Source: JAGMXM01 sp964458325
Lineage (GTDB): Bacteria > Verrucomicrobiota > Verrucomicrobiia > Limisphaerales > UBA1319
Length of the DNA stretch: 53,356 bases
Reading direction: 5' to 3'
Assembly (NCBI GenBank): GCA_964458325.1
Contig: CAYWIM010000023.1
Coordinates: 1-53,356, forward strand
Shown here piece by piece: positions 34,317-42,737 of this stretch. The position numbers and the translations under genes are program-made. The notes under the pieces were generated by a model. It was given only the letters and a program-made list of their open reading frames with translations. It searched no databases and had not been told where the DNA came from. Numbering within the stretch: the stretch's first letter is position 1; each line of letters begins with the position of its first letter.

Positions 34317-34805
34317 ATGAAGACGTCATCGGATCACAACCCGTGTTTGGCTTCGCTCCTGGCGTTGAAGCGTCATGAGGTGCCTCCTCCCAGCTACTTT
34401 GACGATCTGCCTGGGCGTGTGCTGGATCGATTGCGGCTGGATCCCAACGCAGCGCCGGCAACGTTTTGGGAACGCTGGCTCCAGGGTCCCTGGTTCGAGC
34501 CGGTTTTTGCCGGCGCCTACACACTGGCTGTCTGCGGCCTCCTGCTTTTCGGGATCGGATATGCCCGCACCTTCGACCGGCTTGGCGAGGCTTCCCTGGC
34601 ATCGGCCGCATCCGCTCCCACGCCAACTCAGGTCCGGTCGATTTCCCTTCCGGTCAACCTTTCAGCAGCATCCGACCTGGTGTTCGAGGTGGACCGCGCG
34701 CCGGCGTTGGTGAGCCGGTTGGTATCGGCCACGGCGATCCTGCCCAGCGGCCGGATGGCGCGGCCGATCACCGCTGATTTTCTGCTGCCTGCCCTTCCGT
34801 ATTAG
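34317..34805 (+). CDS. Single-pass membrane protein, putative anti-sigma factor
   Basis: 162 residues. The cytoplasmic N-terminus LASLLALKRHEVPPPSYFDDLPGRVLDRLRLD (about 10-42) is what I recall from small proteins encoded after ECF sigma genes in Verrucomicrobiota. One membrane helix at ~64-83 (VFAGAYTLAVCGLLLFGIGY) is followed by a ~75-residue exported, Ala/Ser-rich part. It lacks the HxxxCxxC motif of ZAS anti-sigma factors. The role rests on gene order and topology. Confidence 0.65.
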   Translation: MKTSSDHNPCLASLLALKRHEVPPPSYFDDLPGRVLDRLRLDPNAAPATFWERWLQGPWFEPVFAGAYTLAVCGLLLFGIGYARTFDRLGEASLASAASAPTPTQVRSISLPVNLSAASDLVFEVDRAPALVSRLVSATAILPSGRMARPITADFLLPALPY

Positions 34806-34824
34806 CCGTAAGCCGAAAAGGTAG

Positions 34825-34845
34825 GGCGGCCACTCCGTGGACGCC
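34825..34845. repeat. Short imperfect palindrome of the GTAGG type
   Basis: GGCG-G-CCAC-TCC-GTGG-A-CGCC at 34825-34845, preceded by GTAGG from 34821, lies between convergent genes. It resembles in position and in its leading GTAGG the hairpin at 39809-39828. I recall such GTAGGSCGG palindromes as dispersed elements in verrucomicrobial genomes. It could also act as a bidirectional terminator. Confidence 0.4.
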
Positions 34846-34862
34846 GCATCGATGGCTGCAAA

Positions 34863-36782
34863 TCAGCGTGGGCCCGCCAGAGCCTCGTGCGCCAGCAGCC
34901 GATCGAGTTCGTCCAGCCACTGTTTGAACAATCCCATCGCTTCCTCGATGGGGCGTGGGGTGGTCATGTCCGCCCCGACATCCCTGAGCATATCGATGGC
35001 GTAGCGGCTGTTGCCGGTCTTCAGGAATCGCATCCAGGCATCGCGTGCGCCGGGCTCCTGGCGGAGGATTCGGCGCGCGATGGCCGCCGCAGCGCAGTAG
35101 CTGTTGGCGTAGCGATACACATAATAGCTCCGGTAATAATGCGGCACGCGGAGGCACTCGACCTCGAGTCCCGGATCCATGACGAAGTCCGGCCCGTAAT
35201 AGCGGGCGTAAATCTCCCGGCCGACCTTCATGAGGGCATCGGCCGTCATCGGTTCGCCCTGCTCAGCCATCGTGTGGGCTGCCAGGTCGAACTCGGCGAA
35301 CTGAGTCTGGCGGAAGACGGTTTGCCGCATGTCCTCGAGCATCTGGTGAATGAGGAGCGCGCGCTCGGCGGGCGCGGTGGTGCGGTCGAGGATGGACTGT
35401 TTGAAGACGATCTCCGCGGCGGTTGAGGCGACCTCGGCCGTGAACATCGGGTAGCCGGCGTAGACGGGCGGCTGATTCTCGCGGGCGAACCAGCTCTGGG
35501 CGGCGTGGCCCAGCTCATGGGCCAGGGTGGAGATGTCGTTGAATGTGCCCTTGAAGTTCAGCAGCACGTAGGGCGGCGAGAGATAGGTCCCCATGTTGTA
35601 TGCGCCGCCGCGCTTGCCCTGGTTCTCGAACACGTCGATCCACCGGGAGTCGAATGCGCGCCGGATGAACCCGGCATACTCGGGCCCGAACGGGGCGACT
35701 CCTTCGATCACCCTCTGGCGCGCCTCCTCGAACGTATACTGGCGCTCCGGCCCCTGGACCACGTCCACGTACAGATCGTAGAAATGCACGCCGTCATCGA
35801 GGCGCAGCGCCTTCTGCTTGAGCGCGACAAACCGGTGCAGCAGATGCTGGTGCTCGTTCACGGTCCGAACCAGACCATGATACACGCTGGCCGGGAGGTT
35901 CTCGGCATCGAGTGCGCGGTCGAGGCTGGTGGGGTAGCGGCGCGCCTTGGCGTAAAACCAGTCCCGGTGCATGGCGCCCGCGAGGGTGGCTGCCAGGGTG
36001 CGTTTGGCGTCGAGATAGCTGTCGTGCAGCGCGGCGAACGCATCGCGCCGGTACCTGCGGTCAGGGGAGTACATCGCCTGCAGGAAGGAGGGGGGCGTGA
36101 CGAGCTGATCCTCGCCGGCCGGATTCTTCACGCTGCGCCAGCGGAGCTCCGTGTTGCTGAGCAGGCCGAATGCGTCGGCGGCCGCCTCGGTGGCCTGGCC
36201 GGCCATGGCCAGCAGCTCCTCCTCGCGCGGGGTCAGGATGTGTTTTTTAGTGCGCCACAGATCGTGGAAATAGTGAGCGTAAATCTCGAGCCCGGGCTCC
36301 TGGAGCCAGGATCGAAGCCGCTCTTCGGGGACGGCGAGCAGCTCGGGCTGGAACCATGCGGACGACTCCTCGAACTGCACGGCCAGGGTCTGCGCCCGCT
36401 GATACAGCGCCTGCGCGGCCGCCTGCCGCATGTCCTCGTCCCGCCGCATCATGGCGTAGGCCGACAGTTTCTCGATCTGGATATTGAGCTGGTCGCGGAG
36501 GCGGAGCGTTTCGAGCAAGGATGCCGCCGACTGCCCGGCCGATCCTTTCCGTCCCGCCCAGGTCGATACCAGGGCATCGAGCTGGCGGTGATGGGCGTCC
36601 CAGGCATCGGCATCCGCATACATCGGGGCCAGATCCCACTGATACCGCGCATCCATGGCGGTCCGCTCAGGGGGGGCGGCTGCGGTCAGCGATGGCAACA
36701 TAATGGAGAGCAACCCGCCTGCCAGGCAGCGCATCGCGGAGGCGGATGGCGCATGGCAGCGGATCTTCGATCGTGGATTCAT
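34863..36782 (-). CDS. Exported M3-family oligoendopeptidase (PepF-like)
   Basis: 639 residues. The zinc motif HELGHAAQSW is near residue 420. YNMGTYLSPPYVLLNFKGTFNDISTLAHELGHA, FTAEVASTAAEIVFKQ and YRSYYVYRYANSYCAAAAIA are typical of PepF. It cleaves oligopeptides. Unusually, residues 1-36 (MRCLAGGLLSIMLPSLTAAA) look like a signal peptide, whereas PepF is normally cytoplasmic. The start codon overlaps the stop of the upstream ThuA gene (ATGA), so translation is coupled. Confidence 0.9.
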   Translation of the reverse strand: MNPRSKIRCHAPSASAMRCLAGGLLSIMLPSLTAAAPPERTAMDARYQWDLAPMYADADAWDAHHRQLDALVSTWAGRKGSAGQSAASLLETLRLRDQLNIQIEKLSAYAMMRRDEDMRQAAAQALYQRAQTLAVQFEESSAWFQPELLAVPEERLRSWLQEPGLEIYAHYFHDLWRTKKHILTPREEELLAMAGQATEAAADAFGLLSNTELRWRSVKNPAGEDQLVTPPSFLQAMYSPDRRYRRDAFAALHDSYLDAKRTLAATLAGAMHRDWFYAKARRYPTSLDRALDAENLPASVYHGLVRTVNEHQHLLHRFVALKQKALRLDDGVHFYDLYVDVVQGPERQYTFEEARQRVIEGVAPFGPEYAGFIRRAFDSRWIDVFENQGKRGGAYNMGTYLSPPYVLLNFKGTFNDISTLAHELGHAAQSWFARENQPPVYAGYPMFTAEVASTAAEIVFKQSILDRTTAPAERALLIHQMLEDMRQTVFRQTQFAEFDLAAHTMAEQGEPMTADALMKVGREIYARYYGPDFVMDPGLEVECLRVPHYYRSYYVYRYANSYCAAAAIARRILRQEPGARDAWMRFLKTGNSRYAIDMLRDVGADMTTPRPIEEAMGLFKQWLDELDRLLAHEALAGPR

Positions 36783-37732
36783 GGTTTGGATTCAGCCTCG
36801 GGCTGGATCTCGCGGTACCCGGGCGTGACGGATTGGATATTGACCGACACGATGGCATCGACGTTGCCCGCGGCCCAGCCCAGACCTCCGAGCAGGATCC
36901 TTTGGAACCGCGGGTGCGTCCAGACATCCTCGCGGTGCCCCATCGAGGTGTAGAAGACGCGGCCCTGGCCATGGCGGCGGGCCCATGTCGCCGGGAACGG
37001 CGCGCGCTGGTAGTCGATCCCTTTCATCCCGCGTGTCTCCTGGACCAGGATCACGTGCAGGTCCGGCGCGAAATCCTTGAAGGTGTACCACTCGTCGAGA
37101 GAATCGAACTGGGCCGGCACCCCCTCGAGGCCCGGGAACTGGGAGTCCACCACCCGCATGGTGGCGACCTGCTGCGGGCCATGGCGAATGAACTCGCCGC
37201 CCAGCATGGCGATGAAGGGATCCACCTGGGCTCCATAGGCCTTGAAACGGGCCGATTTGTCGGGCGGATCGGGCTGGACATGAAAGCTGTCGTTGGCGGC
37301 ATGGACCCCGACGAATCCCTTGCCGCGGCGGATGGCGTCCAGCAGCGCCTGCTTGCCCTCGGGCGTCATCGCCGGCTGCTTGTCCGTGCCCGGCTCCGTC
37401 AGCATCCCGCTCGTGTAAAACACGAACACGTCGAACGATGCCAGGTCCGGCGAGGAGAAGATGCGGCCGTCCTTGGTGCAGGTGACGGCGAATCCGTGCT
37501 GCCGGCCCAGGTCGGTCAGGACCTTCTCCGAATGGCTCAGGTCGCCGCTGGCGGGCCGTTTGACGACGCTGTGCTCGAAGCCGGAGGACTTGGTGAAATA
37601 GAGGATCCGTTTGCCTGGCGATTGGCTCCAGCCTCCCGGGGCCGCTTCGGCCGAGGACAATCGACACGGAAAGGCCGCCCATCCCATCGCAAGGACCGCG
37701 GCCACACTCAGAAACACACGGGTTCGATTCAT
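36779..37732 (-). CDS. Secreted ThuA-domain protein
   Basis: 317 residues. The signal peptide is MNRTRVFLSVAAVLAMGWAAFPCRLSSAEA. The ThuA (class I amidotransferase-like fold) domain starts RILYFTKSSGFEHSVV and includes FDVFVFYTSG, GKGFVGVHAANDSF, YGAQVDPFIAMLGGEFIRHGPQQ, WYTFKDF, PFPATWARRHGQGRVFYTSMGHREDVW and GLGWAAGN. ThuA domains in this phylum are linked to sugar metabolism, and their chemistry is not settled. It overlaps the PepF gene by four bases. ATG 37732 is chosen because the longer frame has no leader sequence. Confidence 0.88.
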   Translation of the reverse strand: MNRTRVFLSVAAVLAMGWAAFPCRLSSAEAAPGGWSQSPGKRILYFTKSSGFEHSVVKRPASGDLSHSEKVLTDLGRQHGFAVTCTKDGRIFSSPDLASFDVFVFYTSGMLTEPGTDKQPAMTPEGKQALLDAIRRGKGFVGVHAANDSFHVQPDPPDKSARFKAYGAQVDPFIAMLGGEFIRHGPQQVATMRVVDSQFPGLEGVPAQFDSLDEWYTFKDFAPDLHVILVQETRGMKGIDYQRAPFPATWARRHGQGRVFYTSMGHREDVWTHPRFQRILLGGLGWAAGNVDAIVSVNIQSVTPGYREIQPEAESKP

Positions 37733-37833
37733 GGATATCATCCAGTTTGCATCGCCTTTCATTCCAGATCGGCCGGATTTGTCCAGCCTATAATAAACTT
37801 GGAAAAGCCGGGGCGGTCCGTCATGCTCGATCC

Positions 37834-38787
37834 ATGCAAACGACCGCTCGCCGGCATGGCCGCGCATCCTCTTCGCGCCGCCCGATTCGCCCTGTCCGAA
37901 CTGCGGCGGGCCTGATCCACCCGGTGGTCATCTATCCCTTCCAGTCGCCGGACGATTTCAGGGACCTCGAGCCGCTCTACGATCTGGTCGCGCGGATGGC
38001 GGCGCGTCCGGACACGTATGCGCGCCCCATCACGGTCATGGACCGGAAGACCTATTTCCGCCAGGCGCGCCGCCGGCCGTTTTTGCGGTTCCGCACGCGG
38101 ACGATCGCGCGATGTTCGGATCTCCTGGATGCGTGGTGCGTGGACACGTGCCAGATGTGGTATGCGGGTCTGGGGATGGCCTTCGAGCGGGGCGGCCCGC
38201 GGGATGTCTACTGGCTGATCCCCGGCGACTTCAATTATGGCAGCCGCGTCGGCCAGGAAGTCCTCAGCCGGCTCCATGACCTGCCCGAGATCTGCGGCGA
38301 GCTGGATCAGGACGTCTGCATCGGCGAGATCGCCGCCGACCACAACAATCCCAAGCAGCTGATCGACACCTACGGCACGTTCGCTCTGCTGTATCATTGG
38401 TTCCCGGACGAGGCCCGCGAGATCCGTCAGTTCACCCAGCGGCCCCGATCCGAGTTCTTTGCCATCCGGCATCCCTTCCTGGGTGACATGCTCCATCGGC
38501 GCTGGTTCGCCTACGAGCAGACGGTGGTGATCCTTCTGCACGCCGTGCGGGGTCGCAAGCAGATCAGCCGATTCTCCGTCGGCGACATCTCCGACTTGCC
38601 CGAGGGGCGCGAGAGCCTCGCATCCGCCCTCCTCGAGGTCGAGCGGATCGAGCGCGTCCTGAAGACTCTCTGGCGCGAGCAGCACGAATCGGATCCGGGC
38701 TGGAGCGGTGTCTACCGCCGCCTCGAAGAGAGGTCCGAGGAGGTGCGCCGGACCGCTTTCGGCTTGCTCGAGACTCTGTTGCGCTGA
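37834..38787 (+). CDS. Conserved-looking protein of unknown function
   Basis: 317 residues, not recognised. After an Arg-rich N-terminus (~25 residues) it reads as a soluble alpha/beta protein: HPVVIYPFQSPDDF, VYWLIPGDFNYGSRVGQEVLSRL, DQDVCIGEIAADHNNPKQLIDTYGT, LYHWFPDEAREI, RSEFFAIRHPFLGDML, RRWFAYEQTVVILLHAV, and a charged C-terminal helix (LEVERIERVLKTLWREQHE). The order, with a GDF-like phrase and a later Asp-Thr-Tyr-Gly, suggests a nucleotide-sugar or polyprenyl-linked enzyme, but this is speculation. The stop overlaps the next start (TGATG). A TATAAT at 37789-37794 lies 39 nt before the ATG. Confidence 0.6.
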   Translation: MQTTARRHGRASSSRRPIRPVRTAAGLIHPVVIYPFQSPDDFRDLEPLYDLVARMAARPDTYARPITVMDRKTYFRQARRRPFLRFRTRTIARCSDLLDAWCVDTCQMWYAGLGMAFERGGPRDVYWLIPGDFNYGSRVGQEVLSRLHDLPEICGELDQDVCIGEIAADHNNPKQLIDTYGTFALLYHWFPDEAREIRQFTQRPRSEFFAIRHPFLGDMLHRRWFAYEQTVVILLHAVRGRKQISRFSVGDISDLPEGRESLASALLEVERIERVLKTLWREQHESDPGWSGVYRRLEERSEEVRRTAFGLLETLLR

Positions 38788-39716
38788 TGGCGTCCGGTGG
38801 GAATCTGATGAAACTTCGACGAGGGATGAAAACGGCGGGCTGGGCGTTGCTGGGGCTGCTGCTGCTTGTGGCTGCTGCTGCGGGCGGGGTCTGGTGGTAT
38901 TTCCATCCCGACTTCGAGCTGCGCGCTGGAATCGTCTATGGCCACGAGCAGGATGAGGACCTGGTGATCGACGTGCTGCGCCCGGACCGTCCGAACGGCC
39001 TGGGGATCCTGGTGATGGTGAGCGGGAACTGGAGATCCAGTCCGGATGGGATCCGGCCGATTCTGATGGCGCCCCTGCTGCGCCGAGGGTACACGATCCT
39101 GGCCGTTCACCACGGTTCGCAGCCGAAGTTCACGGTGATGTCGATTGCGGCCCAGGTCGAGCGGGCGGCCCGATTCGTCCGCCACCGGGCGGCGGAGTTC
39201 GGGATCGATCCGGGGCGCCTCGGGGTTTCGGGCGGCAGCTCCGGGGGGCATCTGAGCCTGCTGCTGGCCACGCGAGGCGGGCCGGGCTCATCCGACGCCG
39301 CCGATCCGATCGATCGCGAATCCAGCGCCGTGCAGGCCGTCGCCTGTTTCTTCCCTGTCACCGACCTGCTCCACCTCGGGAAATCGACGGAAAATCCCGG
39401 CGATGGAGGTCCGCCGCGGAGTTTCGTGCGCGCGTTCGGGCCGGACTCGACCAACCTGGCGATCTGGAAGGTGATCGGCCGTGAGCTGTCGCCCATCGAG
39501 CACGTGACGACGAATCTGCCGCCGGTGTTGATCATCCACGGCGACGCGGACACCCTGGTGCCGCTCGAGCAATCCGAGTGGTTCCGGGACAAGGCGCGCG
39601 CGGCGGGCAGAACCGTCGAGATCGTCGTGCGCCCCGGCAAATCGCATGGATGGCTGACCATGCTTCTGGACATCCGGCTGTTCGCCGACTGGTTCGACCG
39701 CCACTTGAGGCCGTGA
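38787..39716 (+). CDS. Membrane-anchored or secreted alpha/beta-hydrolase (esterase/lipase)
   Basis: 309 residues. One N-terminal hydrophobic segment at ~17-38 (GWALLGLLLLVAAAAGGVWWYF), a signal anchor or uncleaved leader. The hydrolase domain has VSGGSSGGHL with nucleophile Ser151, HGDADTLVPLEQ (Asp) and GKSHGW (His). It resembles the BD-FAE/acetyl-xylan-esterase group. It is translationally coupled to the preceding unknown gene through TGATG, so the two probably act together. Met8 and Met14 are alternative starts. Confidence 0.85.
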   Translation: MASGGNLMKLRRGMKTAGWALLGLLLLVAAAAGGVWWYFHPDFELRAGIVYGHEQDEDLVIDVLRPDRPNGLGILVMVSGNWRSSPDGIRPILMAPLLRRGYTILAVHHGSQPKFTVMSIAAQVERAARFVRHRAAEFGIDPGRLGVSGGSSGGHLSLLLATRGGPGSSDAADPIDRESSAVQAVACFFPVTDLLHLGKSTENPGDGGPPRSFVRAFGPDSTNLAIWKVIGRELSPIEHVTTNLPPVLIIHGDADTLVPLEQSEWFRDKARAAGRTVEIVVRPGKSHGWLTMLLDIRLFADWFDRHLRP

Positions 39717-40019
39717 CGCATGCCGGATCATCAAACCAGGCGGCCCCTGTTATACACAACGTCATAAGTCACGCCGCGTGAGGGCGCGCGGCTTGCACGA
39801 TTCTGTAGGCCGGGTCCCCTGACCCGGCGTTGTGGACTTCTGACGCTCTGTATGGGCCCTCATCCTGCCCCAGCCGCTCCGGCATCGGAATGTTCGGACA
39901 GCTCCCGCTTGTCCTGGCCCCTCGCGCTGGCTAGGCTTGACATCGTGGTGAGCTATGAAAACGGTTTTGATTGCCGCCGGACGCCTGTGCGCGAGACGAC
40001 GGAATGGTCTGCCCGCGTG
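39717..40019. other. 303-nt intergenic region with hairpin and short leader ORF
   Basis: This stretch holds the hairpin at 39809-39828, a TTGACA at 39937-39942 without a matching -10, and a 21-codon reading frame (39955-40020) that ends on the start codon of the lysozyme gene. An open frame from 39852 continuous with the lysozyme gene has no signal-like or conserved-looking content and is not taken as coding. Confidence 0.5.
39809..39828. repeat. Perfect 8-bp hairpin, GTAGG-type dispersed palindrome
   Basis: GCCGGGTC (39809-39816), CCCT loop, GACCCGGC (39821-39828), preceded by TGTAG. It lies 93 nt after an esterase stop codon and may end its transcript. The sequence type (GTAGGCCGGGTCCCCTGACC...) is one I recall as scattered through genomes of this superphylum. 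Confidence 0.5.
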
Positions 40020-40020
40020 A
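39955..40020 (+). CDS. Possible 21-residue leader peptide
   Basis: ATG AAA ACG ... CCC GCG TGA encodes MKTVLIAAGRLCARRRNGLP followed by Ala. Its TGA shares a base with the ATG of the lysozyme gene (TGATG at 40018-40022), the same coupling arrangement as elsewhere in this window. Its start MKTVLIA resembles a signal-peptide start. It may therefore be a leader, or the original start of the lysozyme gene lost by a frameshift. Weak evidence. Confidence 0.25.
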   Translation: MKTVLIAAGRLCARRRNGLPA

Positions 40021-42668
40021 TGGGCATGAGGATCCTCCTGGCCGCCGTGCCGGCTGCGCTCATCGTCGCGGCGGTTCCGGCTTCGGGCCAGCAGCGCGCG
40101 CTGGGATCGGACATTTCCTACTGGAACTGCGGGTCGTCCTCGACCGGCATTTCTCAAGACAACTGGAACGCAGCCTATGCCGCCGGGAGGAGAGAGTTCG
40201 TCTTCATCCGCGCGACGCGGGGCGGCACGACCGGGGTGGATCAGCGCCAAGGCACGCCGGGAGGAGGTACTGTGGCGACGCTGGCGCACCGGTACGACGA
40301 TCCGCGATTTATCCAGAACATCCAGCGGGCCACATCCGCCGGGATGGTTGCCGGCCCGTACCACTTCGCGCGCCCGGATGTGGCCGGGAACACGGGAGCC
40401 GACGAGGCCGATCATTTCATCCAGATGGCGGGCGCGTGGATGCGGCCGGGATACTTGATTCCCGTGTTCGACCAGGAGGCGGGATCGGGCAGCGACGCCC
40501 TGGCCCAGTTCGCCATCGATTTTTCGGACCGGCTGTACGCGGCCATGCGGATTCGTCCGTGCATGTATATCAACGGAAACTACTCGAGCATTTTGCAGGG
40601 GGCTGCGGCCGCGCGCCGCAACGCGCTGGCGCAGCCGGCCGCCTGCGCGCCGAGCGCCATCGGCCCCGCCTTCCCGGTCCTGTGGAATGCCCGCTACTCC
40701 GACAACACAAACCCGGGGGCCATCCCGGTGCAGACCGGCACCCCAAAGACAACCTACTCGGTTCTGTCGTTGTATTACGGTCCCTGGGACGATTACGGGA
40801 ACGCCCAGCCGTGGTCGTTTTGGCAATATGCCAGCACGGTGTCGATTCCCGGATTCAACGCGGTCGACGCGACGGTCGACGGGGACGTCTCGCATGGCGA
40901 CATCGAGTATGTCCGGAACTACCTGGCGCCGGCCGTCTGGTGGCACGACAGCAGCGGCAACTGGAGCACGCTGGCCAACTGGAACAGCGGTCAGGCCCCC
41001 ATCGCGCCCGTGACACCGCCGGATCAGGCGCGTCCCTACGCGACGGGGCCGCTGCCGATTGCGCGGCTGCCAGGCGCCTCCGGAACCGGCCCGACTTCCG
41101 GCCAATACGACACCGTGATCCTCGAGCGGCCCGGCGCCAACATCACCGTCACGCTTTCCTCGGGCTCGCACAGCATCCGCAAGCTCTACATGCGGGAAAC
41201 GCTCCACATCACAGGCGGCACGCTCACGATCAACTATAACCCCGACTACCGGGCCGATGTCTCGGCCGATGTCGTGCATGCCGGCCGGATCTCAGCCCAG
41301 TTCTCCGGCCCGGCCCTCCTGGGCGGCAGCGGCCGCCTGAACGCGCACACCCTCCAGGTCGACCCCGGCTCTGTGTTCACGCTCGCGGGCGGCACGCTCG
41401 TGTTGAACACGATGCTCCTCATGCCCCATGCCTCGGCGCCCGCGAAAATCCTCATGAGCGGGGACGCCGCCTTTCACCCGCTGGCCGATGCCGCGGCGCG
41501 GATCCGGAAGGGAAGCGGCACGGGAATCTCAGGGGCCATCGACCTGGGCGGCGGCGCGCGGACGCTCGATGTCGGCGACGGCGCCAGCGACGTGGACCTT
41601 TGCCTCGATGTTCCCGTCGCCAACGGCGCCCTTGCCAAGGCGGGTCCGGGCACGATGTGCCTGGCTTCCGCCAGCTCGTACGCCGGCGGCACGACGGTGG
41701 CGGCCGGCCGATTGCTCGTCAACAACTCGGCCGGCTCGGGCACTGGCGGCGGCCGCGTGACCGTGATCGGCGGCGTCCTCGGAGGCGCGGGGACGATCGC
41801 GGGCCCCGTCGCCGTCCAGAGCGGCGGCGCCATTGCTCCGGGGGTCTCGATCGGCGTCCTGACCTTGAACGACGGGCTGGCGCTCGAGGGGAGCACCGTC
41901 ATGGAGATTGATCGCAACGGAGGCGCCCCGCTGTCGGACCGGATTGTCCTGACCGCCGGCGCCCTCGGCTATGGCGGCTCGCTCGTGGTGTCCAACGCGG
42001 GGGCGGCGCTGGTTGGCGGCGAGGCCTTCGCGCTCTTCGCGGCCCCGTCGTACGGCGGCGCATTCGCAAGCTCGAATCTGCCGCCGCTGGGCGCCGGATT
42101 GAACTGGCACACCGGTGCGCTGGCCTCCAACGGTGTTGTCCGGGTCAATCGCGCACCGGCCGTCAGCCCGCTGACGTTTACCAACACCGCTCCCGCCGTG
42201 CTACGGATTCCGTTCCAGGCACTCATCGACAACGGCTCGGATCCGGACGCCGACGCGCTCACGGTGGCGGACATCGATCGGGCCACCACCAAAGGCATCC
42301 CGCTCTCGATCGATGCTGGGTCCGTCTCCTACGCATACCATCGAAGCGTGACCGACCAGTTCCATTACACCCTGAACGACGGTTGCGGCGGGAGCGCGAC
42401 CGGCCGGGTCACCATCGTCAATATCGGCTCGATTCCCGCTGCCGAATTCGTGGGCGCGCCCACCTGGAGCGGCGGCTCCGTCCGGCTCCATTTCACGGCC
42501 ACGCCGGGATGGACCTATTATCTGGAGCGTTCGGTCGACCTTGGCCTGTGGGTGACGATTTCCACGAACCGCGCGCCGGAGAGCGGGGCGCTGGAGGTCG
42601 TCGACGACTTCCGGGACCTCGAGGCTCCGCCCCCGGCTGCCTTCTATCGTCTGAGCTGGCCGCCGTAG
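40020..42668 (+). CDS. Secreted GH25 lysozyme fused to autotransporter-type repeats
   Basis: 882 residues. The signal peptide is MGMRILLAAVPAALIVAAVPASG-QQ. The GH25 muramidase domain (~28-305) has GSDISYW (Asp31), FIRATRG, AGPYHFARPD, the catalytic IPVFDQEAG (Asp151, Glu153) and SFWQYAS. Residues ~310-740 are beta-helix-like (WNSGQAP, DTVILERPGANITVTLSSGSHSIRKLYM) with an autotransporter-associated repeat at ~535-567 (ALAKAGPGTMCLASASSYAGGTTVAAGRLLV). A cadherin-like domain with SDPDADAL follows, then the phylum-type C-terminal domain ending FYRLSWPP. It should cut peptidoglycan glycan strands outside the cell, perhaps of prey or neighbours. Confidence 0.88.
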   Translation: MGMRILLAAVPAALIVAAVPASGQQRALGSDISYWNCGSSSTGISQDNWNAAYAAGRREFVFIRATRGGTTGVDQRQGTPGGGTVATLAHRYDDPRFIQNIQRATSAGMVAGPYHFARPDVAGNTGADEADHFIQMAGAWMRPGYLIPVFDQEAGSGSDALAQFAIDFSDRLYAAMRIRPCMYINGNYSSILQGAAAARRNALAQPAACAPSAIGPAFPVLWNARYSDNTNPGAIPVQTGTPKTTYSVLSLYYGPWDDYGNAQPWSFWQYASTVSIPGFNAVDATVDGDVSHGDIEYVRNYLAPAVWWHDSSGNWSTLANWNSGQAPIAPVTPPDQARPYATGPLPIARLPGASGTGPTSGQYDTVILERPGANITVTLSSGSHSIRKLYMRETLHITGGTLTINYNPDYRADVSADVVHAGRISAQFSGPALLGGSGRLNAHTLQVDPGSVFTLAGGTLVLNTMLLMPHASAPAKILMSGDAAFHPLADAAARIRKGSGTGISGAIDLGGGARTLDVGDGASDVDLCLDVPVANGALAKAGPGTMCLASASSYAGGTTVAAGRLLVNNSAGSGTGGGRVTVIGGVLGGAGTIAGPVAVQSGGAIAPGVSIGVLTLNDGLALEGSTVMEIDRNGGAPLSDRIVLTAGALGYGGSLVVSNAGAALVGGEAFALFAAPSYGGAFASSNLPPLGAGLNWHTGALASNGVVRVNRAPAVSPLTFTNTAPAVLRIPFQALIDNGSDPDADALTVADIDRATTKGIPLSIDAGSVSYAYHRSVTDQFHYTLNDGCGGSATGRVTIVNIGSIPAAEFVGAPTWSGGSVRLHFTATPGWTYYLERSVDLGLWVTISTNRAPESGALEVVDDFRDLEAPPPAAFYRLSWPP

Positions 42669-42737
42669 GCCAAAGTGAGGGGTTCCAATCCCCCGCCACC
42701 ACCCAAACCCGATCCACCGGGTTCGGAATCGGCTTTG

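Noticed and set aside
39852..40019. In-frame N-terminal extension of the GH25 lysozyme from 39852
   Set aside because: The added 56 residues would place the signal peptide internally; Pro/Ser/Arg-rich and not protein-like.
42660..42710. Considered as a complete tRNA gene
   Set aside because: Only a T-arm and acceptor-like end is seen; the D-arm and anticodon arm would fall in coding sequence and no 5' acceptor strand was found.
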